64,000 bases of DNA from Roseivirga echinicomitans. GTDB taxonomy: Bacteria > Bacteroidota > Bacteroidia > Cytophagales > Cyclobacteriaceae. Position numbers and translations under genes: made by a program. Under the pieces are notes generated by a model. The model was not told the DNA's origin. It searched no databases and saw only the letters and a list, made by a program, of their open reading frames with translations. This document shows, one piece after another, positions 42,701 to 50,659 of this stretch; positions within the stretch are counted from its first letter, which is position 1; the number at the start of each line of letters is the position of its first letter. The DNA is taken from positions 177,851 to 241,850 of the forward strand of contig NZ_LRDB01000051.1 in NCBI RefSeq assembly GCF_001592935.1, written 5' to 3'.

Positions 42701-45085
42701 ATCGGTCACCTCTCCCGTGCCCCCATCGAAACTAAATAGCTCAACGTAGTCTTCGGAACCTTCAATTAGGGCTACCGCTATGCGAGAGCCATCACCTGAG
42801 AATTTCATTCCTGCTTGGCCACTTGAAGCATCGTTGAGGCTATGGATTGAACCCACGGAAGACAATACAGGCTGTCCAATTCCTTGGTTAGTAATGGGGT
42901 ATGCTCTAAAAGTATTCGTACCGTATTCGTGGGCCATTAGCCAGTAACCACCACCGCCTTCTAAGGCAATTAGTTTTTCTGTACTCTTGGTAAAGAGTAT
43001 ATTATCTTTTGATATTACAGCTCCCAATCCATTATCTTCTTTAAGGTCGACAACAGAATATTTTAGCATGAAGGTATTGTCGCCATATACCTCTTCCGTA
43101 GTGAAAACATAGAATAGGGTTTCGTCATCTTCGAATGGAATAATGACCACGGATTGTGTTGAGGTGGAGTCTCCTCCAATACCTGTTCCATTTGGCATTA
43201 CACCGTTGTCAGCATTCCAGACTGTTGTTCCATTGGTGTAGAATAGCACTTGCCCATTGGCATCAGATATTGTAGAGGTTCCCTCCGGTGCATCCATCGC
43301 GTGTGGACTGGTAATACTCCTTGGGGGCGCAGGGAGCCCGTCCACCTCATTAAAGTCCATTCCTGCCCCATTTCCAAAATACCAAATGTTGGCAGTTGGG
43401 TTTTCATCACCATATACTTTTACTTCTACTGTCTCATAAATTGGGCAACCAGTAGTTGGTGTAATTACTACCCAATAGTTACCTGCGTCTGTTACATCAA
43501 TTGAAGATGTGGTTTCTCCTGTATTCCAACGGTATTCAAATGGGCCACCAGTTGCTCCTCCTTGTTGTCCTTGTCCACCACTCTCAGGTTCGGCATCCAA
43601 AGTCAGTGTTTCTCCTTCACAAATAGTGGTGTCTTGAAGGTCAACCTGAATATCGTTTTCCATGATTTCACCCATGAGGGTATTGGACATTACCGTCCCT
43701 ATTCCATCAAATTCTACCGTAAGTGTGGCCATGTACATTCCCGCCTCATCAAAAGTGAAAATAGGGGCAATTGCGTTTGAGTTAATTCCGAATGGCTGAA
43801 TATCCCAAGAATAAGAAGTTGGAATCGCTGTTGAAGGGTCAATACTCGCATAAAACTGAACGGGAGTGTTCATACAATAGTCTCCGTCTTCTGAAATGGT
43901 AACTGTTGGCCCTATGGCTGCTGGAGGCATAAACTGCTGAAAATAATCAGATGAGGGGTCAACTCCTTCAAAAAGCGAAGCTTCATAAGCTAAGGCGGTA
44001 AGTGCACTGTCAGGTTGATTGATCCGAGCCAATAATCTAGGTCCCGATGCAGTTTCTCTATAAATGTGGTAAAGTGCACTGTCTGGTCCAAGCATTACAC
44101 TTTGGCTAGCGCCAACCGGATTACTGAAGACAGGCTCTACAGAAGCCATTGGGTCAGTCAAGTCTATTCTGAAAAGGTTGCCAAAAGTTGAATTAGCTAA
44201 GTTTCTACTAAAATAAAGTTTCGTTCCATTATTTGACCAGCCAACAGAGCCTGATAAGGTTTGATTTGGCACAAATGAATTGGCCACTGAACGGTTGAAC
44301 ATTAACTCAGGAGTGTTTCTGTTAAAATTTAATATTTGAATGTTGACATTATTTTTTGGTCGTACTGCAATTTGGGTGCCCATGGGGTTTAATGACAAAT
44401 GCGCTGCTTGAACATTGGATGTTAAAACAGTTGGAGCGCCTTGTGGGTCGAATGGCTGACCTGCCACTGGTAACTCATGAATTTCGAAATTCCCATTCGT
44501 ACTATTTTGGCTTACCAACCAAAATTGGGTCATATCATCAGAAGCTACTGTAAGCATGCCATCGCCTCGATTTATAATTCCTGTTACTTGGTTTTTGCTT
44601 CCAATTACAACTGCTCCAGCGGGAGGGCCATTTGCCCTGTTTCCCTGTGAACTCATATCTATTAAAGTGTAAAGTATTTCACCAGCCGCATTACGGTGGA
44701 AAATATAATAGCGAGACTCATTCCCAACCCCAGGGACAGGGCTCAAAGCAAGAGGTTGAATGCCATTAGGGTCGGTAGTTAGACCATTTCCATTTTGCAT
44801 AATGGAATGGGTGGCATCATAAATATTAATTCCGTCAGAGTAAAAAAGTAGGTCGCCAGTAGTGGGGTCGGTGGCAGTTAGCTTTTCACCGATATTGGTT
44901 TGCGATGATTTCCCGTCTTCTAAAAAGGGTTTTGCAGGCCGGGCTTTTCCAAAAACAAGTGCTTGGTCATTGTTGGAGAAATACCAATTATGACGCGTAA
45001 AGTTCTGAGCATATGTCAGCACCGAGAAAGTGATCCCTAATAAAAAGAATAAAATGCGAGTTTTTCTTACCACGCTAAATTTCAT
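39740..45085 (-). CDS. giant T9SS type B cargo protein with duplicated propeller-like modules and Ig/SprB-like repeats
   Basis: About 1781 aa from MKFSVVRKTRILFFLL (45085); a GTG five codons upstream is an alternative. After the signal peptide come two related propeller-like modules at roughly residues 30-390 and 570-950: NWYFSNNDQALVFG versus NIWYFGNGAGMDFN, and GDLLFYSDGINIYDATHSIM versus GQVLFYTNGTTVWNADNGVM. They are separated by PKD/Ig-like domains and a Gly/Gln-rich linker (GGQGQQGGATGG). A series of Ig-like and SprB-like repeats follows (TTGCPIYETVEV, NNGCSIERSILI). The last 90 residues are a type B T9SS sorting domain (APNVIVPEGNPPNNVFSV, IYSRWGELIFQSN). Divergent from the PorP/SprF gene, its likely partner; probably a cell-surface adhesin. 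Confidence 0.9.
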   Translation of the reverse strand: MKFSVVRKTRILFFLLGITFSVLTYAQNFTRHNWYFSNNDQALVFGKARPAKPFLEDGKSSQTNIGEKLTATDPTTGDLLFYSDGINIYDATHSIMQNGNGLTTDPNGIQPLALSPVPGVGNESRYYIFHRNAAGEILYTLIDMSSQGNRANGPPAGAVVIGSKNQVTGIINRGDGMLTVASDDMTQFWLVSQNSTNGNFEIHELPVAGQPFDPQGAPTVLTSNVQAAHLSLNPMGTQIAVRPKNNVNIQILNFNRNTPELMFNRSVANSFVPNQTLSGSVGWSNNGTKLYFSRNLANSTFGNLFRIDLTDPMASVEPVFSNPVGASQSVMLGPDSALYHIYRETASGPRLLARINQPDSALTALAYEASLFEGVDPSSDYFQQFMPPAAIGPTVTISEDGDYCMNTPVQFYASIDPSTAIPTSYSWDIQPFGINSNAIAPIFTFDEAGMYMATLTVEFDGIGTVMSNTLMGEIMENDIQVDLQDTTICEGETLTLDAEPESGGQGQQGGATGGPFEYRWNTGETTSSIDVTDAGNYWVVITPTTGCPIYETVEVKVYGDENPTANIWYFGNGAGMDFNEVDGLPAPPRSITSPHAMDAPEGTSTISDANGQVLFYTNGTTVWNADNGVMPNGTGIGGDSTSTQSVVIIPFEDDETLFYVFTTEEVYGDNTFMLKYSVVDLKEDNGLGAVISKDNILFTKSTEKLIALEGGGGYWLMAHEYGTNTFRAYPITNQGIGQPVLSSVGSIHSLNDASSGQAGMKFSGDGSRIAVALIEGSEDYVELFSFDGGTGEVTDLLYQIDISEGGPNLNDQLYDVHFSPGGLKLFATMNNRNGGAPGGRILEYRIDTASTEATRLASKTNIASSATITVNYGAIQTGPDGQLYVAMEISGNPAGTAFIGSINANEDTASFSSFNQMQVPLTTGNSRLGLPNFVQNNVNPPMEPSMSAPDSTCVEERIELSGVGTSDIDEFLWTIIDEANLTVFSASGQDTAYVFPQGQAGRFDISLNISNRCGFDTTFVQTIQVFDIPPRPAVPTAVVLCEGASYDLDALGGDPDDPALSFEWTNSQGAVVSNTRYYTVTEEEIYTITITSIGGGGCVSSAEIFAAPPFEIELPETATICQGEPLTLDPNVNANNYIWTRINPDNSTTTLPNQRTAVVDSSVPGIFTYVVSIEDPVEPGCFANDSTVVTINGSPNLSLVSTQDATCPQVGPAPDGGFVFNIGGTGNYSYTVSNAIGTTVAQNSSTDGPNDVTVTGLNGGIYSVSVVDNSTNCTDELTGIQIQNNNFNIVVPVVTANATCDTADGSITITLDDATVFPVTYVLNRNETGFTPLSGNATTNGFMITGLEGGTYNIEVTSTALGCTATAADIVVNQPTDVQNLQISGTTEVCDANPSTTLTASSSTNGTIYTWIGPSGPAGNTASITATESGTYTVTADAPGVACPTSESVIVTLTVQPDVTIIREGDICDGTLVLEAQINNEKPNTAYNYSWSTGQNTKWITVTADGTYDVTVREAGDLTCTGTDTETIDFPEELEATLSSSPACDDGQPITLTVDVLSGNASSFTWTRDNQTVGTGNPMVVSDEGPYTVTISDNNGCSIERSILIRRTGIPEGLLPDIEYYCPTSSTALTLTAGIGFETYEWTLNGQPFPNADQELIVPSAGIYEVTMTTATGCVRIDQIQIIESCEPVIIAPNVIVPEGNPPNNVFSVIPNDFVSDFQIFIYSRWGELIFQSNTVEFQWNGTFNGRLVPISTYPYVMKFRSRLQPERGEFEQRGAITVVR

Positions 45086-45292
45086 ATAATTATAAAACAC
45101 CGAAGCTAAAATACAACCCTATTACGTGGTTAACGGAGTTTTTATTATATTCATCGCTCCTTAAAGTCAGGCCTAAGATAGGAGATTCTTATTGTATGCT
45201 AGGCTTTAAGCGTTGGGTTTCGAGGAAAAAAAATAACTTTACGTTTTCACAATAGTTTGAGGGTACTCAAACGTTAAAGGTTAAAAGTTTAA

Positions 45293-46324
45293 ATGCGCAA
45301 AACTTTATTTTTGCTGATTGTCACGTTGGGAGTAGGGTTGGGACAGGCTAAAGCCCAAGATCCACAGTTCTCTCAATTCTATGCGGCTCCATTGTATATT
45401 AACCCTGCTTTTACGGGAGCATCTGGTTTTACTCGCTTAGGGGTTAACTATCGAAATCAATGGCCGTCTCTCGATGCTTCTTTCGTTACATTTTCGTTTT
45501 ATGCCGACCATTATTTGGAAAAATATAATAGCGGAGTAGGTTTTATTGTAACCACAGATCGTGAAGGAGTAGCTGGCTTGCAGAGCACTAATGTGGGTTT
45601 GACTTACGCATATCAGCTTAAAATTTCAGAAAATATTGTTTTTCGTCCAGGTATTCAGGCTAGCTACTTTATGCGGAATGCAAATTTTTCTAACCTTGTT
45701 TTTGCCAGTCAGATTGACCCTGTTAATGGCTTTGACCCTAACTTACCTGGTGAAAATATAGAAGGTAATAACCTTAATGTAAATTACTTAGATCTTGGTG
45801 TTGGAGGAATTATATACTCGAGAAATTTGTTTTTGGGTGCTTCAGTTCAGCATTTAACTGAGCCGAATCAGTCATTATTGGATGGTGATAGCCCACTTAG
45901 TAAGCGTGTTAGTATTCATGGGGGGTACAGAATAATGTTAAAGGAAGGAGCGCTAAGAAGAGATCTTACTTATACCAGAAAGGAAAGAAGCATTACACCA
46001 ATTTTTCAGTATAAAACCCAAGGCGAATTTAGTCAGTTGGATGCAGGGTTCTTTTTGCATTTAGAGCCGATTAATTTGGGTTTACAATACAGAGGCTTGC
46101 CAATTAAAACCTTCGAGAACTTTCCTAATAATGAGGCACTCATTTTCTCTTTTGGGGTAACTACTGACGACTTTAATTTTGGTTATAGCTACGATTACAC
46201 CCTTTCGGAATTGAGCAATGCAAGTGGAGGAGCGCATGAAATCTCTATTTCTTACCTCTTTCAATGGGGAAAACCTTCGAGGTTGCCACGCAATCAATGG
46301 AGCATCCCTTGTCCGAAAAACTAA
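45293..46324 (+). CDS. PorP/SprF-family T9SS membrane protein
   Basis: A 343-aa outer-membrane beta-barrel with signal peptide MRKTLFLLIVTLGVGLGQAKAQ followed directly by the family signature DPQFSQFYAAPLYINPAFTG. Further family blocks: GVNYRNQWPSL near residue 48 and a long run of amphipathic strands such as GVGFIVTTDREGVAGLQST. The C-terminal segment is ISISYLFQWGKPSR-like. PorP/SprF proteins anchor or help secrete individual type B T9SS cargo (SprF for SprB). This copy is divergent from the 1781-aa cargo gene, so it probably handles that protein. It is followed six bases later by an M48 protease gene. Confidence 0.95.
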   Translation: MRKTLFLLIVTLGVGLGQAKAQDPQFSQFYAAPLYINPAFTGASGFTRLGVNYRNQWPSLDASFVTFSFYADHYLEKYNSGVGFIVTTDREGVAGLQSTNVGLTYAYQLKISENIVFRPGIQASYFMRNANFSNLVFASQIDPVNGFDPNLPGENIEGNNLNVNYLDLGVGGIIYSRNLFLGASVQHLTEPNQSLLDGDSPLSKRVSIHGGYRIMLKEGALRRDLTYTRKERSITPIFQYKTQGEFSQLDAGFFLHLEPINLGLQYRGLPIKTFENFPNNEALIFSFGVTTDDFNFGYSYDYTLSELSNASGGAHEISISYLFQWGKPSRLPRNQWSIPCPKN

Positions 46325-46330
46325 GAGAGA

Positions 46331-47572
46331 ATGTCTTCCTTTCAACTGTTGGGGCTCATTATTGGAATTGTTTTGGTTGATTATTTTTTTGATCAGCTGC
46401 TCGATTTCTTTAATATGAAATCGGCCAAAAGCAAACTACCGATGGCGTTAGAAGGTATTTACCCTCCTGAGGAATACGCCAAGTCTCAGCGATACTTAAA
46501 AGCCAGGTCCAAATTTTCATTTCTTACCACTGCTATTAGCACTTCACTTACTATACTTATTCTTGTATTAGGGCTTTTTGGAGATTTACACATTTGGCTT
46601 TCTGATCATTTTCAAAACCCTATCGTGCATTCATTGGTCTTTTTTGGTGTTTTATTTTTTGTTTCCGACATCATTAATATTCCATTTGAACTGTACTCCA
46701 CTTTTGTAATTGAGGAGAAATTCGGCTTCAATAGAACTTCTTTAAAAATATTTCTTGCTGATAAGCTAAAGGGCTATTTATTGGTCATCGTTTTAGGTGG
46801 GGGCTTAGGGTGTGTCTTACTATGGCTGATTTTTGAATGGCAAGAGCAGTTCTGGATTTATGCGCTCATTGTCATTACGGTGGTCTCATTGCTGATGAGT
46901 GTATTTTATACTTCGCTCATATTGCCCTTATTCAATAAGCTTACACCTTTGGCAGATGGAGAATTGAAAGATAAAATCAACGCGTATACAGATCGCGTTA
47001 AATTTCCTTTGGACAATATTTTTGTAATAGATGGCTCTAAAAGGTCGAGCAAGGCCAATGCATTTTTTTCTGGAATGGGAAAGAAAAAGAAAATTGTGCT
47101 TTATGATACTCTCATCGAGAAACAGTCTCAAGAAGAGCTAGTGGCTGTTTTAGCCCATGAGGTAGGTCATTTTAAGAAGAAACATGTCATTGTCAGTATG
47201 GCTATTTCAATAGTGCAGATGGCGATCACTCTATATGTTTTGTCGCTTCTTATTTTTAATGAAAATCTTTCAATGGCTTTAGGAGCTGAGGGCATGTCTG
47301 TTCATTTAAACCTTGTTGCTTTTGCATTATTATACACTCCGATTTCAAAACTCACGGGTGTTTTAATGAACATGATAAGTAGGAGACATGAGTATGAAGC
47401 AGATGCTTATGCTTCCACGACCTATGACCCTGTTCCTTTACAGTCGGCACTGAAGAAGTTGTCGGTAGATAGCCTCAGCAACCTCACACCGCATCCTGCT
47501 TATGTTTTTGTGAATTACTCACACCCTACCCTGCTTCAGCGGCTTGAGCATATGAATAGGTTCAAAAAATGA
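46331..47572 (+). CDS. M48-family (Ste24/CAAX-type) membrane metalloprotease
   Basis: A 413-aa membrane protein of the Ste24 type: TM helices around residues 5-20, 60-85, 100-115, 155-200 and 290-335. The zinc site is LAHEVGHFKKKH near residue 277 (HExxH) with the third ligand Glu in RRHEYEADAYAS near 355. The N-terminal domain includes FVIEEKFGFNRTS (EKxGFN motif) near 128. These proteases degrade or process membrane proteins; prenylated substrates are not expected in bacteria. Begins six bases after the PorP/SprF gene and ends nine bases before the convergent BamA-like gene. Confidence 0.95.
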   Translation: MSSFQLLGLIIGIVLVDYFFDQLLDFFNMKSAKSKLPMALEGIYPPEEYAKSQRYLKARSKFSFLTTAISTSLTILILVLGLFGDLHIWLSDHFQNPIVHSLVFFGVLFFVSDIINIPFELYSTFVIEEKFGFNRTSLKIFLADKLKGYLLVIVLGGGLGCVLLWLIFEWQEQFWIYALIVITVVSLLMSVFYTSLILPLFNKLTPLADGELKDKINAYTDRVKFPLDNIFVIDGSKRSSKANAFFSGMGKKKKIVLYDTLIEKQSQEELVAVLAHEVGHFKKKHVIVSMAISIVQMAITLYVLSLLIFNENLSMALGAEGMSVHLNLVAFALLYTPISKLTGVLMNMISRRHEYEADAYASTTYDPVPLQSALKKLSVDSLSNLTPHPAYVFVNYSHPTLLQRLEHMNRFKK

Positions 47573-47581
47573 GAATAGTCC

Positions 47582-49537
47582 TTATCTGAAAATACTTGGA
47601 GATGGACGCGTGATTAGGAAGTCAGAGAAATTAAAACCGCTGTTTCCTGATAAATCTAAGTCTGTCATAGGAATACCAATTGGGGCATCGGGATAATAGG
47701 CCAATCGGATTTCTATTGCTTTAAAAGTGAGGTTGTCATTTCTGATTCTAAAGCCAACCCCAATCCCAGATTGAGCTTTTTCTCTGAAAATATGGCGTTT
47801 GCCATCGTTGACCATCCCTAAATCGTAAAAACCAAAAATTGCTAGTTTGAAATCTGCGGCTTCAAATGGGGTGAAGCTCACGGTTTCAATATTGAGTAAA
47901 AAACGCTGGGTTCCTCTCAATGTATTGCTTCCTAAGCCTCTTATGCCATTTTTGTCCCTTATATCGATGTACTCATTAGGAAAACGATCTATACCAAATG
48001 TATAGTTGAAATTGATAAATTGTCTGAATTTCCATTGGTTCAAATCAATTAATGAGCTAAAAAACCTGAAGTCCACTTTAAATACGCCTTGTTCGAAAAT
48101 TTTATTTTTCAGAAAACTTTCCAGCGAAAACCCACCCAATAGGTAGCCCAAATTCCCAATGTACCCACCGCGGCCTGCTTTTCCTCCAAGGAAATAACGG
48201 TTGCCAAATTCAGCCCATTCATAGCCTCCGAGTAATTCAATCTGATAACCGTAAGGAATGTCTTCCGTTCTGCCATAGCCAAAAATCAACTGATCTTTGA
48301 AATATCTTCTCTGTGAAATTCCTATTGATGTAATGGACAAGGTGCGGTTGTGAAATTGTTGATTTAGGTCAATATCGACTTCTGGTCTGAGTGAAAACTT
48401 AATGTTTGAGACCCTTCCTGAAAGAATAAGTCGTGTTCGATCATTCAGAATGGGATCTTTTAAGTTAAGTGGGAAGGCCCTAGCCAGCCAAAAATCCTGA
48501 TAGTCATAACGTTCATTGATGGTTTGAATGTCATACTCATCATCAGAAATGATATTTGATAATTCTCTGAAACGAAGCCTCTGGTTGGTGATTTCAATAC
48601 CACCTGCAAACTTAATTTTAGGAGAAATGAACTCTCTACTCAACTTTATATTACTGAAATCTTTGTTAACGGTATTTGCATAATTGGCCTCGAAGGAAAT
48701 AAATGAGCGCTTAATATTGGGTACTTTATATCGTGCTTGATAACTAAATTTCTGATCTGAACTATTGTCAACAGCGAATCGATTGTCTATTTCATGACCA
48801 GACCCAAAAATATTTTTGTGGTTGACCCTTAAGATACCTGAATCAAAATCTCGTGCCTCAATGTCGAATGAAAGGGCTAAAACGTCTTTAGTGATAATTT
48901 CTACGTCAACAATATTCGGGTTATCTGCTCGGGGGCTTAAGTAAATTCTGGCATCTTTTATATAGGGCAGTTCACGAAGGATCCTTTCATTATCTGATAT
49001 CACCAGCGGGTCAACTATGTCTCCACTGCTGAAGAGTAAGTTGTTGAGAATTACCCGTTCCCTAGTATTGAAGTTAATTGTGTTGCCTGTTTTTTGAACA
49101 AATGACTTTGGTCTTTCTTCAGGCTTATCCATTCGTGTACCGAGTGCCTTAAGCTTGATCAGTTTAATCTCACCTATGATTTTTCCGTTATAGTCTTTAA
49201 AAGGATTTTCACTCTTTACCAACTGAGTGGAGTCGATTTTAAAGTCATCTGAGGGTAATGAAAACAACAGATTGAACAGCTCTTTGGTTAATTTTCGCTG
49301 TGACCATTTCCCATGCAAGCGTTGATAAAAATTACCATTTACTTTATAGAAAACTGTATCGGGTAAAATGAGTGTAGTGTCTTTGTCAAAGGTAAGTCTG
49401 GCATCTTTTAAAATGATAGTGGTGTTTTTCGATAGTTGTAATGTGTCATATTTCACTCTTTTTTTCTGAGCACAGAGCGAAAGTGAAGACCATAAAGTCA
49501 AACAAAGAATGATGATATGGTGCCTTGTGAGTTTGAT
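47582..49537 (-). CDS. BamA/TamA-family outer-membrane protein
   Basis: About 650 aa. The first canonical start codon (TTG at 49501) would leave only half a signal peptide. The upstream frame gives IKLTRHHIIILCLTLWSSLSLCAQ, a complete one beginning at an ATC-AAA pair at 49537, with no ATG, GTG or TTG back to the in-frame stop near 49622. Mature protein: a POTRA-like domain around residues 160-230 (NTRERVILNNLLFSSGD, ILRELPYIKDARIYL, DVEIITKDVL), then a 16-strand barrel with surface loops, ending in a strand region near SGNSGFNFSDFL. Homologous in style to Omp85 proteins acting in outer-membrane protein or lipid assembly. Convergent with the M48 gene. Confidence 0.88.
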   Translation of the reverse strand: MKLTRHHIIILCLTLWSSLSLCAQKKRVKYDTLQLSKNTTIILKDARLTFDKDTTLILPDTVFYKVNGNFYQRLHGKWSQRKLTKELFNLLFSLPSDDFKIDSTQLVKSENPFKDYNGKIIGEIKLIKLKALGTRMDKPEERPKSFVQKTGNTINFNTRERVILNNLLFSSGDIVDPLVISDNERILRELPYIKDARIYLSPRADNPNIVDVEIITKDVLALSFDIEARDFDSGILRVNHKNIFGSGHEIDNRFAVDNSSDQKFSYQARYKVPNIKRSFISFEANYANTVNKDFSNIKLSREFISPKIKFAGGIEITNQRLRFRELSNIISDDEYDIQTINERYDYQDFWLARAFPLNLKDPILNDRTRLILSGRVSNIKFSLRPEVDIDLNQQFHNRTLSITSIGISQRRYFKDQLIFGYGRTEDIPYGYQIELLGGYEWAEFGNRYFLGGKAGRGGYIGNLGYLLGGFSLESFLKNKIFEQGVFKVDFRFFSSLIDLNQWKFRQFINFNYTFGIDRFPNEYIDIRDKNGIRGLGSNTLRGTQRFLLNIETVSFTPFEAADFKLAIFGFYDLGMVNDGKRHIFREKAQSGIGVGFRIRNDNLTFKAIEIRLAYYPDAPIGIPMTDLDLSGNSGFNFSDFLITRPSPSIFR

Positions 49538-49624
49538 TGCCTTAGGGATTAGAGCGCCTTTCTTAATATAATTGAAAAAAAGGGAATCTGATTGAATGGG
49601 AAGGAGATGTTTTTCTTTAGACTA

Positions 49625-50659
49625 CTAAAGAAAGTCAATGTCGATATTGCCAGGGTATTTCATAAGGTAGCTTAGGCCTTCTAGGGGTTTCATGTCTTCA
49701 TAAAGAATTTTATAAAGCATATCAGTAATCAATGGCTTTATTCCTTGGGCATCCGCTAATTGCTTAATAATTCTAATGGTATTAACTCCTTCAGCGGTTT
49801 CTTCCATTTCGGCAATCGCCTCATTCATAGTTTTGCCTTGGGCTAATTTAAAGCCAATGGTGTAGTTACGACTAGTTTGACTGGAAGCAGTTGCCACCAA
49901 GTCGCCAATCCCTGCTAAACCTATGAAAGATGATATTTCGCCCCCTAGGGCCTTGCCTAGGTAGATCATCTCTACTAGACCTCTACTGATTAATAATCCT
50001 TTAGCGTTATCGCCAAAGCCCAAGCCAGAGATGATTCCGGAGGCTATAGCGATAATGTTTTTAAGAACACCGCAAAGCTCAACGCCTTTGAGGTCTTGAT
50101 TGCCATAAACTTGAAATTTGTCCGACCTCAATAACCTTTTGCCTTCATTGATCACTTCGTTAAAAGGCGAAGCAATCACAGTGGCTGCAGGGTGTCCTAA
50201 AGCTAATTCTTTTGCCAAATTTGGGCCTGCCATACAACCCACACGGACAACTACACTTTCTTCCCTGATTACTTCACTCATGGTTCTGATACATGAACGA
50301 TCCATTTTGAAATCTGAAGGGATTTCGTCTGGTAGGATCAAATCCAAGCCTTTAGTGCCGTGAATTAAAACATGATAAGGGTGGAGGAATGGTGCGAATT
50401 GGCGCATCATTTCCCTGAAATTTGAAGATGGGACTACTGGGAAAATAACATTGCAACTTTTAGCAACCTCTTCTAAGCTATTGGTAATAGTGATGTTTTC
50501 ACTAAGTTGTTGACCATTTGAAATTCGAGAAGCGCTGATCTTCTCTACCGTTTCGGGGTTTCGAGCGTATAACAATACATTCGAATTCTTTGAAAGAATG
50601 TTTGCTACGGCTGTCCCGAAACTGCCTGAACCAATGACTCCAACGCATTCCTTAGACAT
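49625..50659 (-). CDS. gpsA: NAD(P)H-dependent glycerol-3-phosphate dehydrogenase
   Basis: A 344-aa cytoplasmic enzyme reducing dihydroxyacetone phosphate to sn-glycerol-3-phosphate for phospholipid synthesis. Rossmann motif GVIGSGSFGTAVANIL at residues 7-22, GTKGLDLI near 104, GPNLAKELALGHPAA near 145 and the catalytic lysine in ELCGVLKNIIAIASGI near 200, followed by GLAGIGDLVATASSQTSRN near 255. Length normal. Its start overlaps the end of the upstream PlsB-like acyltransferase gene by eight bases, placing two consecutive steps of glycerolipid synthesis in one operon. Confidence 0.96.
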   Translation of the reverse strand: MSKECVGVIGSGSFGTAVANILSKNSNVLLYARNPETVEKISASRISNGQQLSENITITNSLEEVAKSCNVIFPVVPSSNFREMMRQFAPFLHPYHVLIHGTKGLDLILPDEIPSDFKMDRSCIRTMSEVIREESVVVRVGCMAGPNLAKELALGHPAATVIASPFNEVINEGKRLLRSDKFQVYGNQDLKGVELCGVLKNIIAIASGIISGLGFGDNAKGLLISRGLVEMIYLGKALGGEISSFIGLAGIGDLVATASSQTSRNYTIGFKLAQGKTMNEAIAEMEETAEGVNTIRIIKQLADAQGIKPLITDMLYKILYEDMKPLEGLSYLMKYPGNIDIDFL

